From Gallaecimonas xiamenensis 3-C-1 (lineage in GTDB: Bacteria; Pseudomonadota; Gammaproteobacteria; Enterobacterales; Gallaecimonadaceae): DNA of 64,000 nucleotides. The notes under the pieces were generated by a model. That model was given only the letters and a program-made list of their open reading frames with translations, ran no database searches and was not told where the DNA came from. The DNA is taken from the NCBI RefSeq assembly GCF_000299915.1, contig NZ_AMRI01000001.1, positions 124,001-188,000 of the forward strand. The letters run 5' to 3'. This document shows, one piece after another, positions 44,547 through 54,918 of this stretch; the stretch's first letter is position 1; each line of letters opens with the position of its first letter. Both the position numbers and the translations under genes were made by a program.

Positions 44547-45484
44547 AGCTGCCAGCGGTAGGCCAGGGTAAAGGCAATATCGGCACTGTTGTCATGGGAG
44601 ACGGCGTTTTCCGTCATCGTCAGCTCCAGTGCCGAATCCTGCCATTGGTAGCGATAGCCCAGCATCAGCTCGTGGACTTCGTCACTCAGTTGCCCCATGT
44701 CCTTGGCCAGCCCCTGGGATAAGTGGTATTCCACCAATACGCTGTGGGCCTGGGCCAACTGGTAGCGATAGCCCACAGCGGCGTTCCAGTTGGTGTCCCT
44801 TAGGGGGATCCCCAGGTAATCGTCGTCATTCCTGTGGCTGACCCCTGCCATCAGATGCAGCCTGTGCCCTGCCAGGGGGGTCAGGCTGTAGTTAAGCTGC
44901 AGGCCCTGCTCGAAGCGGCTCTGGGAAAAAGGTCCACCTACGTCATTCCAAAAGAGGCTGCCCCCCAGGCTCAGGGCCTGGCGCTCGTACCCCCAGAGAT
45001 AATGTTCCAGGTACAGATCCAAGGTGCGGTCCAGGCTTTCGCCGTTAAAGCCGCGCCATTCCCTGTCGCCGATACGCAGGTGGCTGTCGTGGCGGGGAAC
45101 ATCGTCACGGCCGTTCTGGCTTATGCCCAGGGTGCGGTGGAAGGCCTTGGTCAGGCTATCGAGATGGTTGTTACCCACCCAGTGATAGGCGGCGCTGCCG
45201 TGCAGGCGCCAGTCCTCGGCCAGGTTGGTAGCCGCGCTCAGGGCCACTTCGTTCTGGTAATAGTCGAAAAAGTAACTGCCATCCTGGGCATCGTCCCAGA
45301 TGGAGGCGATGGCGGCCCGGGCCGAAAAACGGCTGGGGCCCTGGTGGGCGTCGGCTGCTTCGTGGAGCTTGGGTACCAGGGTGCTTGACAGTATGGGAGA
45401 TTGGCTGGCGACGTCCAGAGGACCAAAGTCGGCGGCCATGGCGGGGCTCAGCAGTAAGGCGAGACAGCAATAGGCTTTCTTCAT
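44543..45484 (-). CDS. DUF3187 family outer-membrane-type protein
   Basis: A 313-residue exported protein with a signal peptide (MKKAYCCLALLLSPAMAA, cut before DFGPL). The mature start FGPLDVASQSPILSSTLVP and alternating aromatic beta strands through to a terminal YRWQL with final hydrophobic residue suggest a DUF3187 beta-barrel in the outer membrane; the function is unknown. GGGAG eight bases before ATG 45484 fixes the start. The last 45 residues resemble those of the next gene on the same strand. Confidence 0.78.
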   Translation of the reverse strand: MKKAYCCLALLLSPAMAADFGPLDVASQSPILSSTLVPKLHEAADAHQGPSRFSARAAIASIWDDAQDGSYFFDYYQNEVALSAATNLAEDWRLHGSAAYHWVGNNHLDSLTKAFHRTLGISQNGRDDVPRHDSHLRIGDREWRGFNGESLDRTLDLYLEHYLWGYERQALSLGGSLFWNDVGGPFSQSRFEQGLQLNYSLTPLAGHRLHLMAGVSHRNDDDYLGIPLRDTNWNAAVGYRYQLAQAHSVLVEYHLSQGLAKDMGQLSDEVHELMLGYRYQWQDSALELTMTENAVSHDNSADIAFTLAYRWQL

Positions 45485-45571
45485 AGTACAACTCCCTGTG
45501 AAACCGTTGTGGCTATTTTCCCACCCTGAAGTAGGGCTAGAAAGGCTTTTCAAACAAACAGTTAGTTTCCG

Positions 45572-46072
45572 TTAAAAACGTCTACGGAAAGACAGGGACA
45601 AGGCAACCTCCTTGTCGGCGGGCAGGGACTGGTCGCTGAGGTTCAGTTCCAGACTGTTGCCTTGCCAAAGGTAGCGATAGCCCAGGGTGCGTTGCACCAG
45701 GGGAAGGGGGGTGGGACTGGCAGGGTCGAGCTGGCGCCTTTTGTATTCGGCCAGCCATTCCTGGCTGGTACCGGCTCGGTAGCGGTATTGCACCCCTTCG
45801 TTTTCAAAAGGCTGACCCAGCAGCAGCACCAGTTTGTGGCGAAGGGGGCGGACCGGTTCAGGGGTCACGTGGTTGCTGGCAGCCAGGCCAAAACCCAGAC
45901 CTTCTTGCACCCCTTGGGTGCGGGCCTGCCAGAGGAAGACCAGGCTGGTTTCCCGGCTGTGCAGGGGTTGTGACAAGCTATAAACGCCACCCGAGGGTGG
46001 CGCCAGGGGCGCATCGTCCATGGCGCAGACTGGCAGGGCCAGGGTCCAGAGCAAGCAGCAAGCAGCGCGCAT
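45572..46072 (-). CDS. Small exported protein related to the C-terminus of the DUF3187 protein
   Basis: A 166-residue protein with a signal peptide (MRAACCLLWTLALPVCAMD). The C-terminus TLGYRYLWQGNSLELNLSD, ending in SLSFRRRF, parallels LGYRYQWQDSALEL to FTLAYRWQL of the neighbour at 44543-45484, so it looks like a shortened paralogue with about half the strands. The ribosome site is weak (GGGGCAG). It lies 87 bases upstream of the larger gene and may share its transcript. The function is unknown. Confidence 0.7.
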   Translation of the reverse strand: MRAACCLLWTLALPVCAMDDAPLAPPSGGVYSLSQPLHSRETSLVFLWQARTQGVQEGLGFGLAASNHVTPEPVRPLRHKLVLLLGQPFENEGVQYRYRAGTSQEWLAEYKRRQLDPASPTPLPLVQRTLGYRYLWQGNSLELNLSDQSLPADKEVALSLSFRRRF

Positions 46073-46102
46073 GGGGCTGCCCCTTTTTTGTTATGACCTT
46101 AT

Positions 46103-47143
46103 TTATGCTTTAGCACATTGGCGCCGCCCTTGGACGGCTTTTGCCAGTCCGTCGAGCAATACCAGACTTTCGTCCCAGCCCAGGCAGGCGTCGGTAATGG
46201 ACTTGCCGTAACTCAGGCTGGCCTTGGGGCCTTCAGGCTGGCTGCCCGCTTCCAAAAAGCTCTCCACCATTACCCCAAAGATCCGGTGCTCACCGGCGGC
46301 CAACTGGGCGCCGATGTCGGCAGCCACCTGGTGCTGGCGCTGGTATTCCTTGCGGCTGTTGCCGTGGGAGCAGTCCACCATCAGCCGCTCGGGCAGGGCG
46401 GCGTGACGAAGGGCTGCGCAGGCCGCCTCTATCGCCTGTGCCTGGTAGTTGGGTTGCAGGCCACCGCGCAGAATCAGGTGGGTCTGGGCATTGCCGGCGC
46501 TGGCCAGGGCCTGGAGTTGGCCCTGGTCGTTGGGGCCGAACAGCAGGTGGCTATCGGCGGCTGCGCGAATGGCGTCGATGGCGATACGCACGTTACCGTC
46601 GGTACCGTTCTTAAAGCCCACAGGGCAGGGCAGGGCCGAGGCCAGGGCCCGGTGTACCTGGGATTCGGTGGTGCGGGCGCCGATAGCGCCCCAGCTCACC
46701 AGATCGGCCAGGTAATGGCCTGTGGTGAGGTCCAAAAATTCGGTAGCCAGGGGCAGGCCCAATTGGTGCAGGTCCAGCAGCAACTGGCGGGCTTGGGTCA
46801 GGCCCTGGTTGACGTCAAACTGCCCGCAAAGCTCCGGGTCGTACACCAGGCCTTTCCAGCCGTGGCGGGTACGGGGCTTTTCAAAATAGACCCGCATCAC
46901 CAGCAGCAGTTGCTTCTGGTAGCGGGCTTGGATGGCGGCCAGGCGCTGGCCGTATTCCAAAGCGGCCTTGGGGTCGTGGACGGAGCAGGGGCCTATGACC
47001 ACCATCAACCTGTCGTCCTTGCCGGTGAGAATATCGCTAATGGCCTGGCGTTTGGCGGCCACGGCCGCCGGGTCGGTCAGCGCCAGGGACGCTTTGAGTG
47101 CCCCAGGGCTGACCAGGGGCAGGGGGGTTCCGAGGAACGTCAT
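46103..47143 (-). CDS. 3-deoxy-7-phosphoheptulonate (DAHP) synthase, class I
   Basis: First enzyme of the shikimate pathway: joins phosphoenolpyruvate and erythrose 4-phosphate. 346 residues, AroF/G/H family. Seen: VVIGPCSVHD (PEP and metal), MRVYFEKPRTRHGWKGL, GAIGARTTESQVHR, GFKNGTDGN, VDCSHGNSRK and the terminal SYGKSITDACLGW. Which aromatic amino acid inhibits it cannot be decided by eye, so I give no isozyme letter. It starts 66 bases from the divergent ketopantoate reductase gene. Confidence 0.94.
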   Translation of the reverse strand: MTFLGTPLPLVSPGALKASLALTDPAAVAAKRQAISDILTGKDDRLMVVIGPCSVHDPKAALEYGQRLAAIQARYQKQLLLVMRVYFEKPRTRHGWKGLVYDPELCGQFDVNQGLTQARQLLLDLHQLGLPLATEFLDLTTGHYLADLVSWGAIGARTTESQVHRALASALPCPVGFKNGTDGNVRIAIDAIRAAADSHLLFGPNDQGQLQALASAGNAQTHLILRGGLQPNYQAQAIEAACAALRHAALPERLMVDCSHGNSRKEYQRQHQVAADIGAQLAAGEHRIFGVMVESFLEAGSQPEGPKASLSYGKSITDACLGWDESLVLLDGLAKAVQGRRQCAKA

Positions 47144-47209
47144 GAAAATCCTGTTCTTTCCCCGGCGCCACTTGTACGCTGGGGCAAATATTTGTACGGC
47201 ATTATATGC

Positions 47210-48175
47210 GTGATCATCGATAAGACGAATGTTCTGGTGGCCGGTGCCGGCTGTATCGGTACCTGGTTGGGTGCCAGGCTGCAGGCAGCGGGGGTGGATG
47301 TCACCTATCTGGGCCGCGCCGCCACCCAGGCGCGCCTGGCCAAAGGGCTGACCATCAGTGGCCTAGGGGACCCCTTGTCCCTTGCCGAGCTCAAGGTGGT
47401 GCAGCAGGCCGATGGGCCCTTCGATTGGGTGATCGTGGCCTGCAAGCGCACCGACACCGAGGCCCTGCTTGGCGCCATAGCCCCGGCGTTGGCCTCGCAG
47501 CCCACCCTTATCGTGGCGCAAAACGGTCTGGGAGCCGCCGAGCGGGTGGCGGCGCTATCTGGCTGCAATGCCCAGCCCATCATGGTGCCTTTTAACCTGG
47601 TCTGGCGCGGCCAGGGCCAGCTGCACCAGGGCACCGGCGGCCAGGTGATGGTGCCCAAGGCCTTGGGGGCCTTTGCCCACGCCTGGGGCGCCCAGGCGGT
47701 GGAGGATATCCAAGGGGTATTGGCCGGAAAGCTGCTTTTAAACCTCAATAACGCCATTAACGGCCTCTGTGGCTTGCCGCTGGTGGAAGAGTTGTCCCAG
47801 CGAGGCTATCGCCAGGTGTTGGCCGGCGCCCAGAAAGAAGCCTTAAAGGTGTTTAAGGCCATGGGGGTTAAGCCGGCCAAGCTCACCGGGGCACCACCGG
47901 CGCTGCTCCCTTATGTGCTGGCTTTACCGGACGGCGCCTTTAGCCGCCTGGCCAAGGAGCTGCTGGCCATGGACAGCCAGGCCCGCTCTTCCCTTTATGA
48001 CGATCTGGCCGCCGGCCGGGCTACCGAAATTGCCTTTCTCAACGGCTATGTGGTGGCCCAAGGGGAAAAACTCGGTGTTGAGACCCCCATCAACCGCCAT
48101 CTGCAGGCCCTGGTCAGGGAGGCGGAAAGGGCAGGGCAATGCCCCGGCCTTGGGGCCGACGCCTTGCTGCCTTGA
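47210..48175 (+). CDS. panE: 2-dehydropantoate 2-reductase (ketopantoate reductase)
   Basis: NADPH-dependent reduction of ketopantoate to pantoate for coenzyme A synthesis. 321 residues. NVLVAGAGCIGTWLGARL is the Rossmann start. The catalytic residues known for E. coli PanE have counterparts: Asn in VAQNGLG, Lys in GKLLLNLNNAIN and Glu in GRATEIAFLNGY. The start is unclear: GTG 47210 fits the domain beginning but has no good ribosome site, TTG 47192 being an alternative; the long open frame farther upstream is antisense to the DAHP synthase gene. A terminator follows. Confidence 0.85.
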   Translation: MIIDKTNVLVAGAGCIGTWLGARLQAAGVDVTYLGRAATQARLAKGLTISGLGDPLSLAELKVVQQADGPFDWVIVACKRTDTEALLGAIAPALASQPTLIVAQNGLGAAERVAALSGCNAQPIMVPFNLVWRGQGQLHQGTGGQVMVPKALGAFAHAWGAQAVEDIQGVLAGKLLLNLNNAINGLCGLPLVEELSQRGYRQVLAGAQKEALKVFKAMGVKPAKLTGAPPALLPYVLALPDGAFSRLAKELLAMDSQARSSLYDDLAAGRATEIAFLNGYVVAQGEKLGVETPINRHLQALVREAERAGQCPGLGADALLP

Positions 48176-48176
48176 T

Positions 48177-48205
48177 AAAAAAGCCCGCGTAAGCGGGCTT
48201 TTTCG
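48177..48205. terminator. Bidirectional terminator between panE and ppsR
   Basis: AAAAAAGCCCGC-GTAA-GCGGGCTTTTT. Confidence 0.93.
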
Positions 48206-48207
48206 TG

Positions 48208-49020
48208 TCAGTACTTGTGCCGTTCCAGGCCGGTGTCCTGAAGGATATGGGCGCTGATCTCTTCCACCGAATGGCGGGTGGTGTTGAGGTAGGGGATCCG
48301 TTCCTTTTGGAACATCAACTCCACTTCCTTGGTTTCCAGCCGGCATTGGCGCAAGGACGCATAACGGGTACCGGGGGCCCTTTCGTTGCGGATCTGCGCC
48401 AGGCGATCCGGGTCTATCACCAGGCCATAGAGCTTGTGCTTGTGGTCTTTGAGGGCGCTGGGCAGCTTGAGGTGATCCATGTCCTCTTCGGTGAAGGGGT
48501 AGTTGGCCGCCTTGATGCCGTATTGCAGAGCCAGATAGAGGCTGGTGGGGGTCTTGCCGCAGCGGGAGACGCCAATCAGGATGATGTCGGCGTCGCTGTA
48601 ATACTTGGTGACGGCGCCGTCGTCGTTGGCCATGGCGTAGTTCACCGCCTCGATGCGGTGATGGTAGGCGTCGTCCATCATGCCGTGGGAGCGGCCTATC
48701 TTGGGTTCGGCCTTGACCCCCAGTTGCGCCTCAAGGGGGGTGACGAAGGTGGAAAGGATGTCATAACAGATGCCATCACCTTCGTCGAACAGGGCGCGCA
48801 GCCGGGTATCCACCACAGTGTGGAACACCAGGGGCCGCTGTCCTGTTGTAATAAAACTACGGCTTATTTTATCGAGAACGCGGCTGACCTGGCGCTCATT
48901 GTCCACGAAAGGTTCGGTAAATTGTTTAAATTTAACAGGGAATTGCGAAAGGAGTGCGTGACCGAACACTTCGGTGGTAATGGCTGTTCCATCTGAAACA
49001 AAATAAACGTGCCTTTCCAT
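48208..49020 (-). CDS. ppsR: Phosphoenolpyruvate synthase regulatory protein (kinase/pyrophosphorylase)
   Basis: Bifunctional regulator of PEP synthase: ADP-dependent phosphorylation inactivates it and Pi-dependent pyrophosphorylation restores it. 270 residues of the DUF299 family. FVSDGTAITTEVFGHALL is the N-terminal block and the P-loop is GVSRCGKTPTSLYLA. EERIPYLNTTRHSVEEI-type C-terminal block is present (KERIPYLNTTRHSVEE). It is divergent from ppsA, the gene of its target, as in E. coli. Confidence 0.96.
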   Translation of the reverse strand: MERHVYFVSDGTAITTEVFGHALLSQFPVKFKQFTEPFVDNERQVSRVLDKISRSFITTGQRPLVFHTVVDTRLRALFDEGDGICYDILSTFVTPLEAQLGVKAEPKIGRSHGMMDDAYHHRIEAVNYAMANDDGAVTKYYSDADIILIGVSRCGKTPTSLYLALQYGIKAANYPFTEEDMDHLKLPSALKDHKHKLYGLVIDPDRLAQIRNERAPGTRYASLRQCRLETKEVELMFQKERIPYLNTTRHSVEEISAHILQDTGLERHKY

Positions 49021-49065
49021 TCAAACGCCTTTTTGTAGACTGTTAACAACGCGCAAGACAAACGT

Positions 49066-49095
49066 TTTACCGCTTGCCGGACGGCAGTGTAGAAT
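49066..49095 (+). promoter_or_regulatory. Putative ppsA promoter
   Basis: TTTACC (49066-49071), 18 bases, TAGAAT (49090-49095), 55 bases before the ppsA start. Confidence 0.55.
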
Positions 49096-49149
49096 GGCCG
49101 CGCTCTAATGCACAAACCCTTCTGCTGGAAAATCTAGGGAGTCCTGACA

Positions 49150-51525
<2,376 letters not shown>

Positions 51526-51537
51526 TAATAGCGATAT

Positions 51538-51568
51538 AAAAAAACCCGGCGAAAGCCGGGTTTTTTAT
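51538..51568 (+). terminator. Rho-independent terminator after ppsA
   Basis: AAAAAAACCCGGC-GAAA-GCCGGGTTTTTT. A second stem AAGGCCTCC-TTTG-GGAGGCCTT at 51599-51620 may act for the converging antiporter gene but lacks a T run on that strand. Confidence 0.92.
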
Positions 51569-51626
51569 ATCTTCAGTCGCTTGATGCTCAAGAGTGCAAG
51601 GCCTCCTTTGGGAGGCCTTGGCGCCC

Positions 51627-53378
51627 TTAGAGCTCGGCGTCCTGGCGCAGCAGTTTGGCCAGTTCCTGGCGACTGGCCCTGACCATGCGGATCCGCGCTT
51701 CTTCGTCGTCCAGGTGCTCTACGGCAGAATCCAGCAATTTTTCGTCGTGCTCGCGGAATTTGCTTATGATATCCAGCACTTCCGACTCGGGGATCCCCAG
51801 TTCCATCAGGGTGGCATGGGTGGCCTGCAGGCCGGCGTTGAAGGTTTCCCTGAACACCTTGTGTATCCCTTTTTCCTTGAGTTCTATGGCATGGAGGCGG
51901 TCTATGGCCCTGGCCAGCAGCTTGAGGTGGGGGAAGCGGGCCTGGCACAGGGCGATAATGGCCATGGAATCGCGCTTGTCGTCCACCGCCACCACCAGGA
52001 TGTCAGCCTCGTGGGCCCTGGCCTGATCCAGCAGATCATACTCGGTGGCGTTGCCCAGGAAGACCTCGGCGCCGTAGCGGCGCACCAGGGACACGTGGGT
52101 GGCATTCTTATCCAGGGCGATAAAGGGAATGCGGTAGGCGGCCAGTACCCGGCCGACTATCTGCCCAAAACGGCCAAAACCGGCCACGATGACCCTGGGC
52201 TTGTTGCTGGGAGCAGGGCCAGGTGCCTCTTCGGTGGGTTGGACCTTGTTGCAGGCTTTTTTGACCCAGCCAAAGAGCCAGGGGGTCAGCACCATGGAAA
52301 GCCCCACCACCAACACCAGCAGCTCTTGCTGGTCCGGGCTCAACAGGCCTCGGTTGCCGGCCTGGCTGGCCAGCACGAAGGCAAACTCACCCCCTTCGCT
52401 CAGCAGCACCGCCAGTTGCAAGGCATTGATACCCCCATGGCCCCAGAGCCTTGCCAGCAGCCACAGCACCGCGACTTTGACCACCAGGAACAGCACCATG
52501 GCCACCAGCACCTTCTGCGGCGCCGTCCACAACAGGTCGAGTTTGAGCATCATGCCGATGGCCATGAAGAAAAGCCCAAGCAGCAGGCCCTTGAAGGGCT
52601 CGATGTCGGCATGAAGCTGGTGGCGGTAGGAGGAATTGGCCAGCAGGGTGCCGGCCAAAAAGGCGCCCATACCGGCCGACAACCCCAGCTCCTCCATCAT
52701 CCAGGCGCTGCCCAATACCAGCAGCAGCGCCAGGGCGGTCAACACTTCCCGTACCTTGGATGCCACCACCGCTTCCATCAGCCTGGCCAGGCCAAAACGG
52801 GCAAAAAGCCCGATACCGACCAGGGCGCCCAGTATCCAGTACCAGGGGGCCAGGTGGGTTTCTTCACCCCCTGGGGCAAGAAAGGCCAGCATCAGCATCA
52901 AGGGCACTACCGCCATATCCTGGAACAGCAAAATGGCAAAGCTGTCCTGGCCACGCTTGGAAGCCAGCAGGCCATGTTCCTTAAGCAGCTGCACTGCAAA
53001 GGCGGTGGAGGACAGGGCCAGGGCCGCCCCCAGCACCAGGGCCGTTTTCCAGCCAAGGTCAAAGGCCATGCCCACGCCGGTAAAGGCGGCCATGGTCAAC
53101 AGCATCTGGCCGCTGCCCAGCACAAAGATGGCGCTTTTGAGCTGGATGACCCGGGCCGGAGACAGCTCCAACCCCAGCACAAACAGCATCAGGATAATGC
53201 CCAGCTCGGAAAAATGCAGCAGTGTCTCGGCGTCACTGACCAGGTTGAGCACTGAAGGGCCCAGCACCAGCCCGGCCGCCAGGTAGGCCAGCACCGGGCT
53301 CATGCCCAGACGGTTAAAGAGGGGAACGCCAACGACGGCGGCAAGGAGAAACAGCAACACCAGCTCGGGATTGGACAT
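51627..53378 (-). CDS. CPA2-family cation:proton antiporter with RCK domain (KefB/KefC-like)
   Basis: Inner-membrane K+ or Na+/H+ antiporter of 583 residues. About twelve helices (1-380) include LFVLGLELSPARV, LSSTAFAVQLLKEHG and FQDMAVVPLMLML with the ion-site Asp. A cytosolic Rossmann RCK_N domain begins VIVAGFGRFGQIVGRVL at about 393 and senses nucleotides. A charged helical tail follows (EHDEKLLDSAVEHLDDEE). Glutathione gating as in KefB/KefC is possible, but no KefF/KefG ancillary gene is adjacent. Divergent from the symporter gene at 53538. Confidence 0.92.
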   Translation of the reverse strand: MSNPELVLLFLLAAVVGVPLFNRLGMSPVLAYLAAGLVLGPSVLNLVSDAETLLHFSELGIILMLFVLGLELSPARVIQLKSAIFVLGSGQMLLTMAAFTGVGMAFDLGWKTALVLGAALALSSTAFAVQLLKEHGLLASKRGQDSFAILLFQDMAVVPLMLMLAFLAPGGEETHLAPWYWILGALVGIGLFARFGLARLMEAVVASKVREVLTALALLLVLGSAWMMEELGLSAGMGAFLAGTLLANSSYRHQLHADIEPFKGLLLGLFFMAIGMMLKLDLLWTAPQKVLVAMVLFLVVKVAVLWLLARLWGHGGINALQLAVLLSEGGEFAFVLASQAGNRGLLSPDQQELLVLVVGLSMVLTPWLFGWVKKACNKVQPTEEAPGPAPSNKPRVIVAGFGRFGQIVGRVLAAYRIPFIALDKNATHVSLVRRYGAEVFLGNATEYDLLDQARAHEADILVVAVDDKRDSMAIIALCQARFPHLKLLARAIDRLHAIELKEKGIHKVFRETFNAGLQATHATLMELGIPESEVLDIISKFREHDEKLLDSAVEHLDDEEARIRMVRASRQELAKLLRQDAEL

Positions 53379-53537
53379 GGTAGCTTCCGGGGTGTGGAGC
53401 GGATTGGAGTAAATATGGCCATTCTCGCCAAGAATGGCCTGCGGGACAACAAGATGTGAATTGGATCACGGGTATGTTTTGGCGACTTTGGTTATAGTCC
53501 CGAGCCATTACCAAAACACTACAACAAGAGTGAGAGT

Positions 53538-54806
53538 ATGCAGTACTCCCTGACAACCAAGATTTTCATCGCCCTGGTGGCGGGCCTGGCGGTGGGGGCC
53601 GCCAGCCGACTGTTCCCCGGTATCGAGTTTTTGCACCAGACCCTGATCCACGATCTGTTCGGTACCGCCGGCGGCCTGTTCGTGTCATTGATCAAATTGC
53701 TGGTGGTGCCTCTGGTCTTTATTTCCATCGTCAACGGCGTTTGTTCCCTGGAAAACCTGGGGCAATTTGGGCGCCTTGGCACCAAGACCTTCTTGCTGTA
53801 CCTGTTCAACACCGTGCTGGCCATCGCCGCCGCCCTGGCCATAGGCCTGATGTTTGCACCCGGTAGCGGTGCCAACCTGACCCTGGACGGTAAGCCGTTC
53901 GAGCCGGCCCTGACCGAAGCCCCGTCTCTGCTGCAACTGGTGGCCTCAGTGGTCCCCTCCAATCCCTTCCAGGCCTTTGCCGAAGGCAACATGCTGCAGA
54001 TCCTCTTTATGGCTATCATCACCGGCATCGCCATTAAGGGCCTGGGCAGGGATGAGTCAAAAGCCGCCGCCAAGGGTTTTGCCATCGCCAACAACGTGAT
54101 GATGAAGCTGGTGGTAATGGTGATGTCCCTGGCGCCGTTCGGCGTGTTTTTCCTCACCACCGGCCTGGCTGCCACCCTGGATACCCATTCCATTCTGTCG
54201 GTGGGCGCCTATGTGGGCACCAACATCTTCGTGATGCTGCTGTGGATCCTGCTGTTCTATCCCTTGGTGATCTGGGGTTTCACCGGTATCAACCCGATAC
54301 TCTATCTGGCCAAGCTGCGTGAACAGATCTTCTTTTCCCTGTCCACTGCCAGCTCCAATGCCACCATTCCGGTGACCTTCAAAACCCTCACCGAGAAGCT
54401 GGGCGTCGATAAAACCGTGGCCGGTTTCGGGGTGCCTCTCGGGGCCACCATGAACATGTCCGGTTCTGCCATCTACATGACGGTGGCCACCATCTTCGTG
54501 GCCAACGCCTATGGCCATGGTCTGGCCGAAGGGCAGCTCATTACCCTGGGTGTGACCGCCTTCCTGCTGGCCATCGCCACCGGCGGTGTGCCGGGGGGCG
54601 CCGCCGTTACCACGGGGGTGTTGTTGCACCAATTGGGCCTGCCTATGGAAGCCATGGCCATCATCCTGGCGACCGACCGGATCTGCGACGCCTTCGTTAC
54701 CACCACCAATGTGGTGGGCGACACCGCCGTGTCCACCCTGGTGGCCAAAACAGAGCAGTCCATCTGCCAAGATACCCTGCACGACAAGGCTGTGGTGGAA
54801 GGTTGA
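53538..54806 (+). CDS. Dicarboxylate/amino-acid:cation symporter (SLC1/DAACS family)
   Basis: Inner-membrane glutamate-transporter-fold protein of 422 residues. Seen: VSLIKLLVVPLVFISIVNG (helix 2-3 region), the reentrant-loop serines in SLSTASSNATIPVT, the helix-7 motif GATMNMSGSAIY (usual NMDGT varied to NMSGS), and helix 8 ATDRICDAFVTTTNVVGD. The DRxxDxxxTxxNVxGD pattern is conserved. Substrate could be glutamate/aspartate, C4-dicarboxylate or neutral amino acids; the NMSGS variant argues against certainty. Its start follows a weak GAGTGAGAG. A terminator is downstream. Confidence 0.92.
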   Translation: MQYSLTTKIFIALVAGLAVGAASRLFPGIEFLHQTLIHDLFGTAGGLFVSLIKLLVVPLVFISIVNGVCSLENLGQFGRLGTKTFLLYLFNTVLAIAAALAIGLMFAPGSGANLTLDGKPFEPALTEAPSLLQLVASVVPSNPFQAFAEGNMLQILFMAIITGIAIKGLGRDESKAAAKGFAIANNVMMKLVVMVMSLAPFGVFFLTTGLAATLDTHSILSVGAYVGTNIFVMLLWILLFYPLVIWGFTGINPILYLAKLREQIFFSLSTASSNATIPVTFKTLTEKLGVDKTVAGFGVPLGATMNMSGSAIYMTVATIFVANAYGHGLAEGQLITLGVTAFLLAIATGGVPGGAAVTTGVLLHQLGLPMEAMAIILATDRICDAFVTTTNVVGDTAVSTLVAKTEQSICQDTLHDKAVVEG

Positions 54807-54824
54807 CAGCGGAAGGTTTGAAAG

Positions 54825-54847
54825 AAGGGGCCCCAGGGCCCCTTTTT
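54825..54847 (+). terminator. Rho-independent terminator after the symporter
   Basis: AAGGGGCCC-CA-GGGCCCCTT and TTT. Confidence 0.9.
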
Positions 54848-54918
54848 CATGGCGGCCGCTAAGGGGACTGCTAGACTGCTAAAGCCAAGAAGGCGAACGG
54901 TACGTTCAGGGAGGAACC

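Noticed and set aside
46118-47209. N-terminal extension of the ketopantoate reductase over the DAHP synthase gene
   Set aside because: The extension is antisense to a conserved gene; the Rossmann fold starts just after 47210.
53519-54193. Minus-strand frame opposite the SLC1-type symporter
   Set aside because: The symporter on the plus strand is complete with family motifs; the antisense frame shows none.
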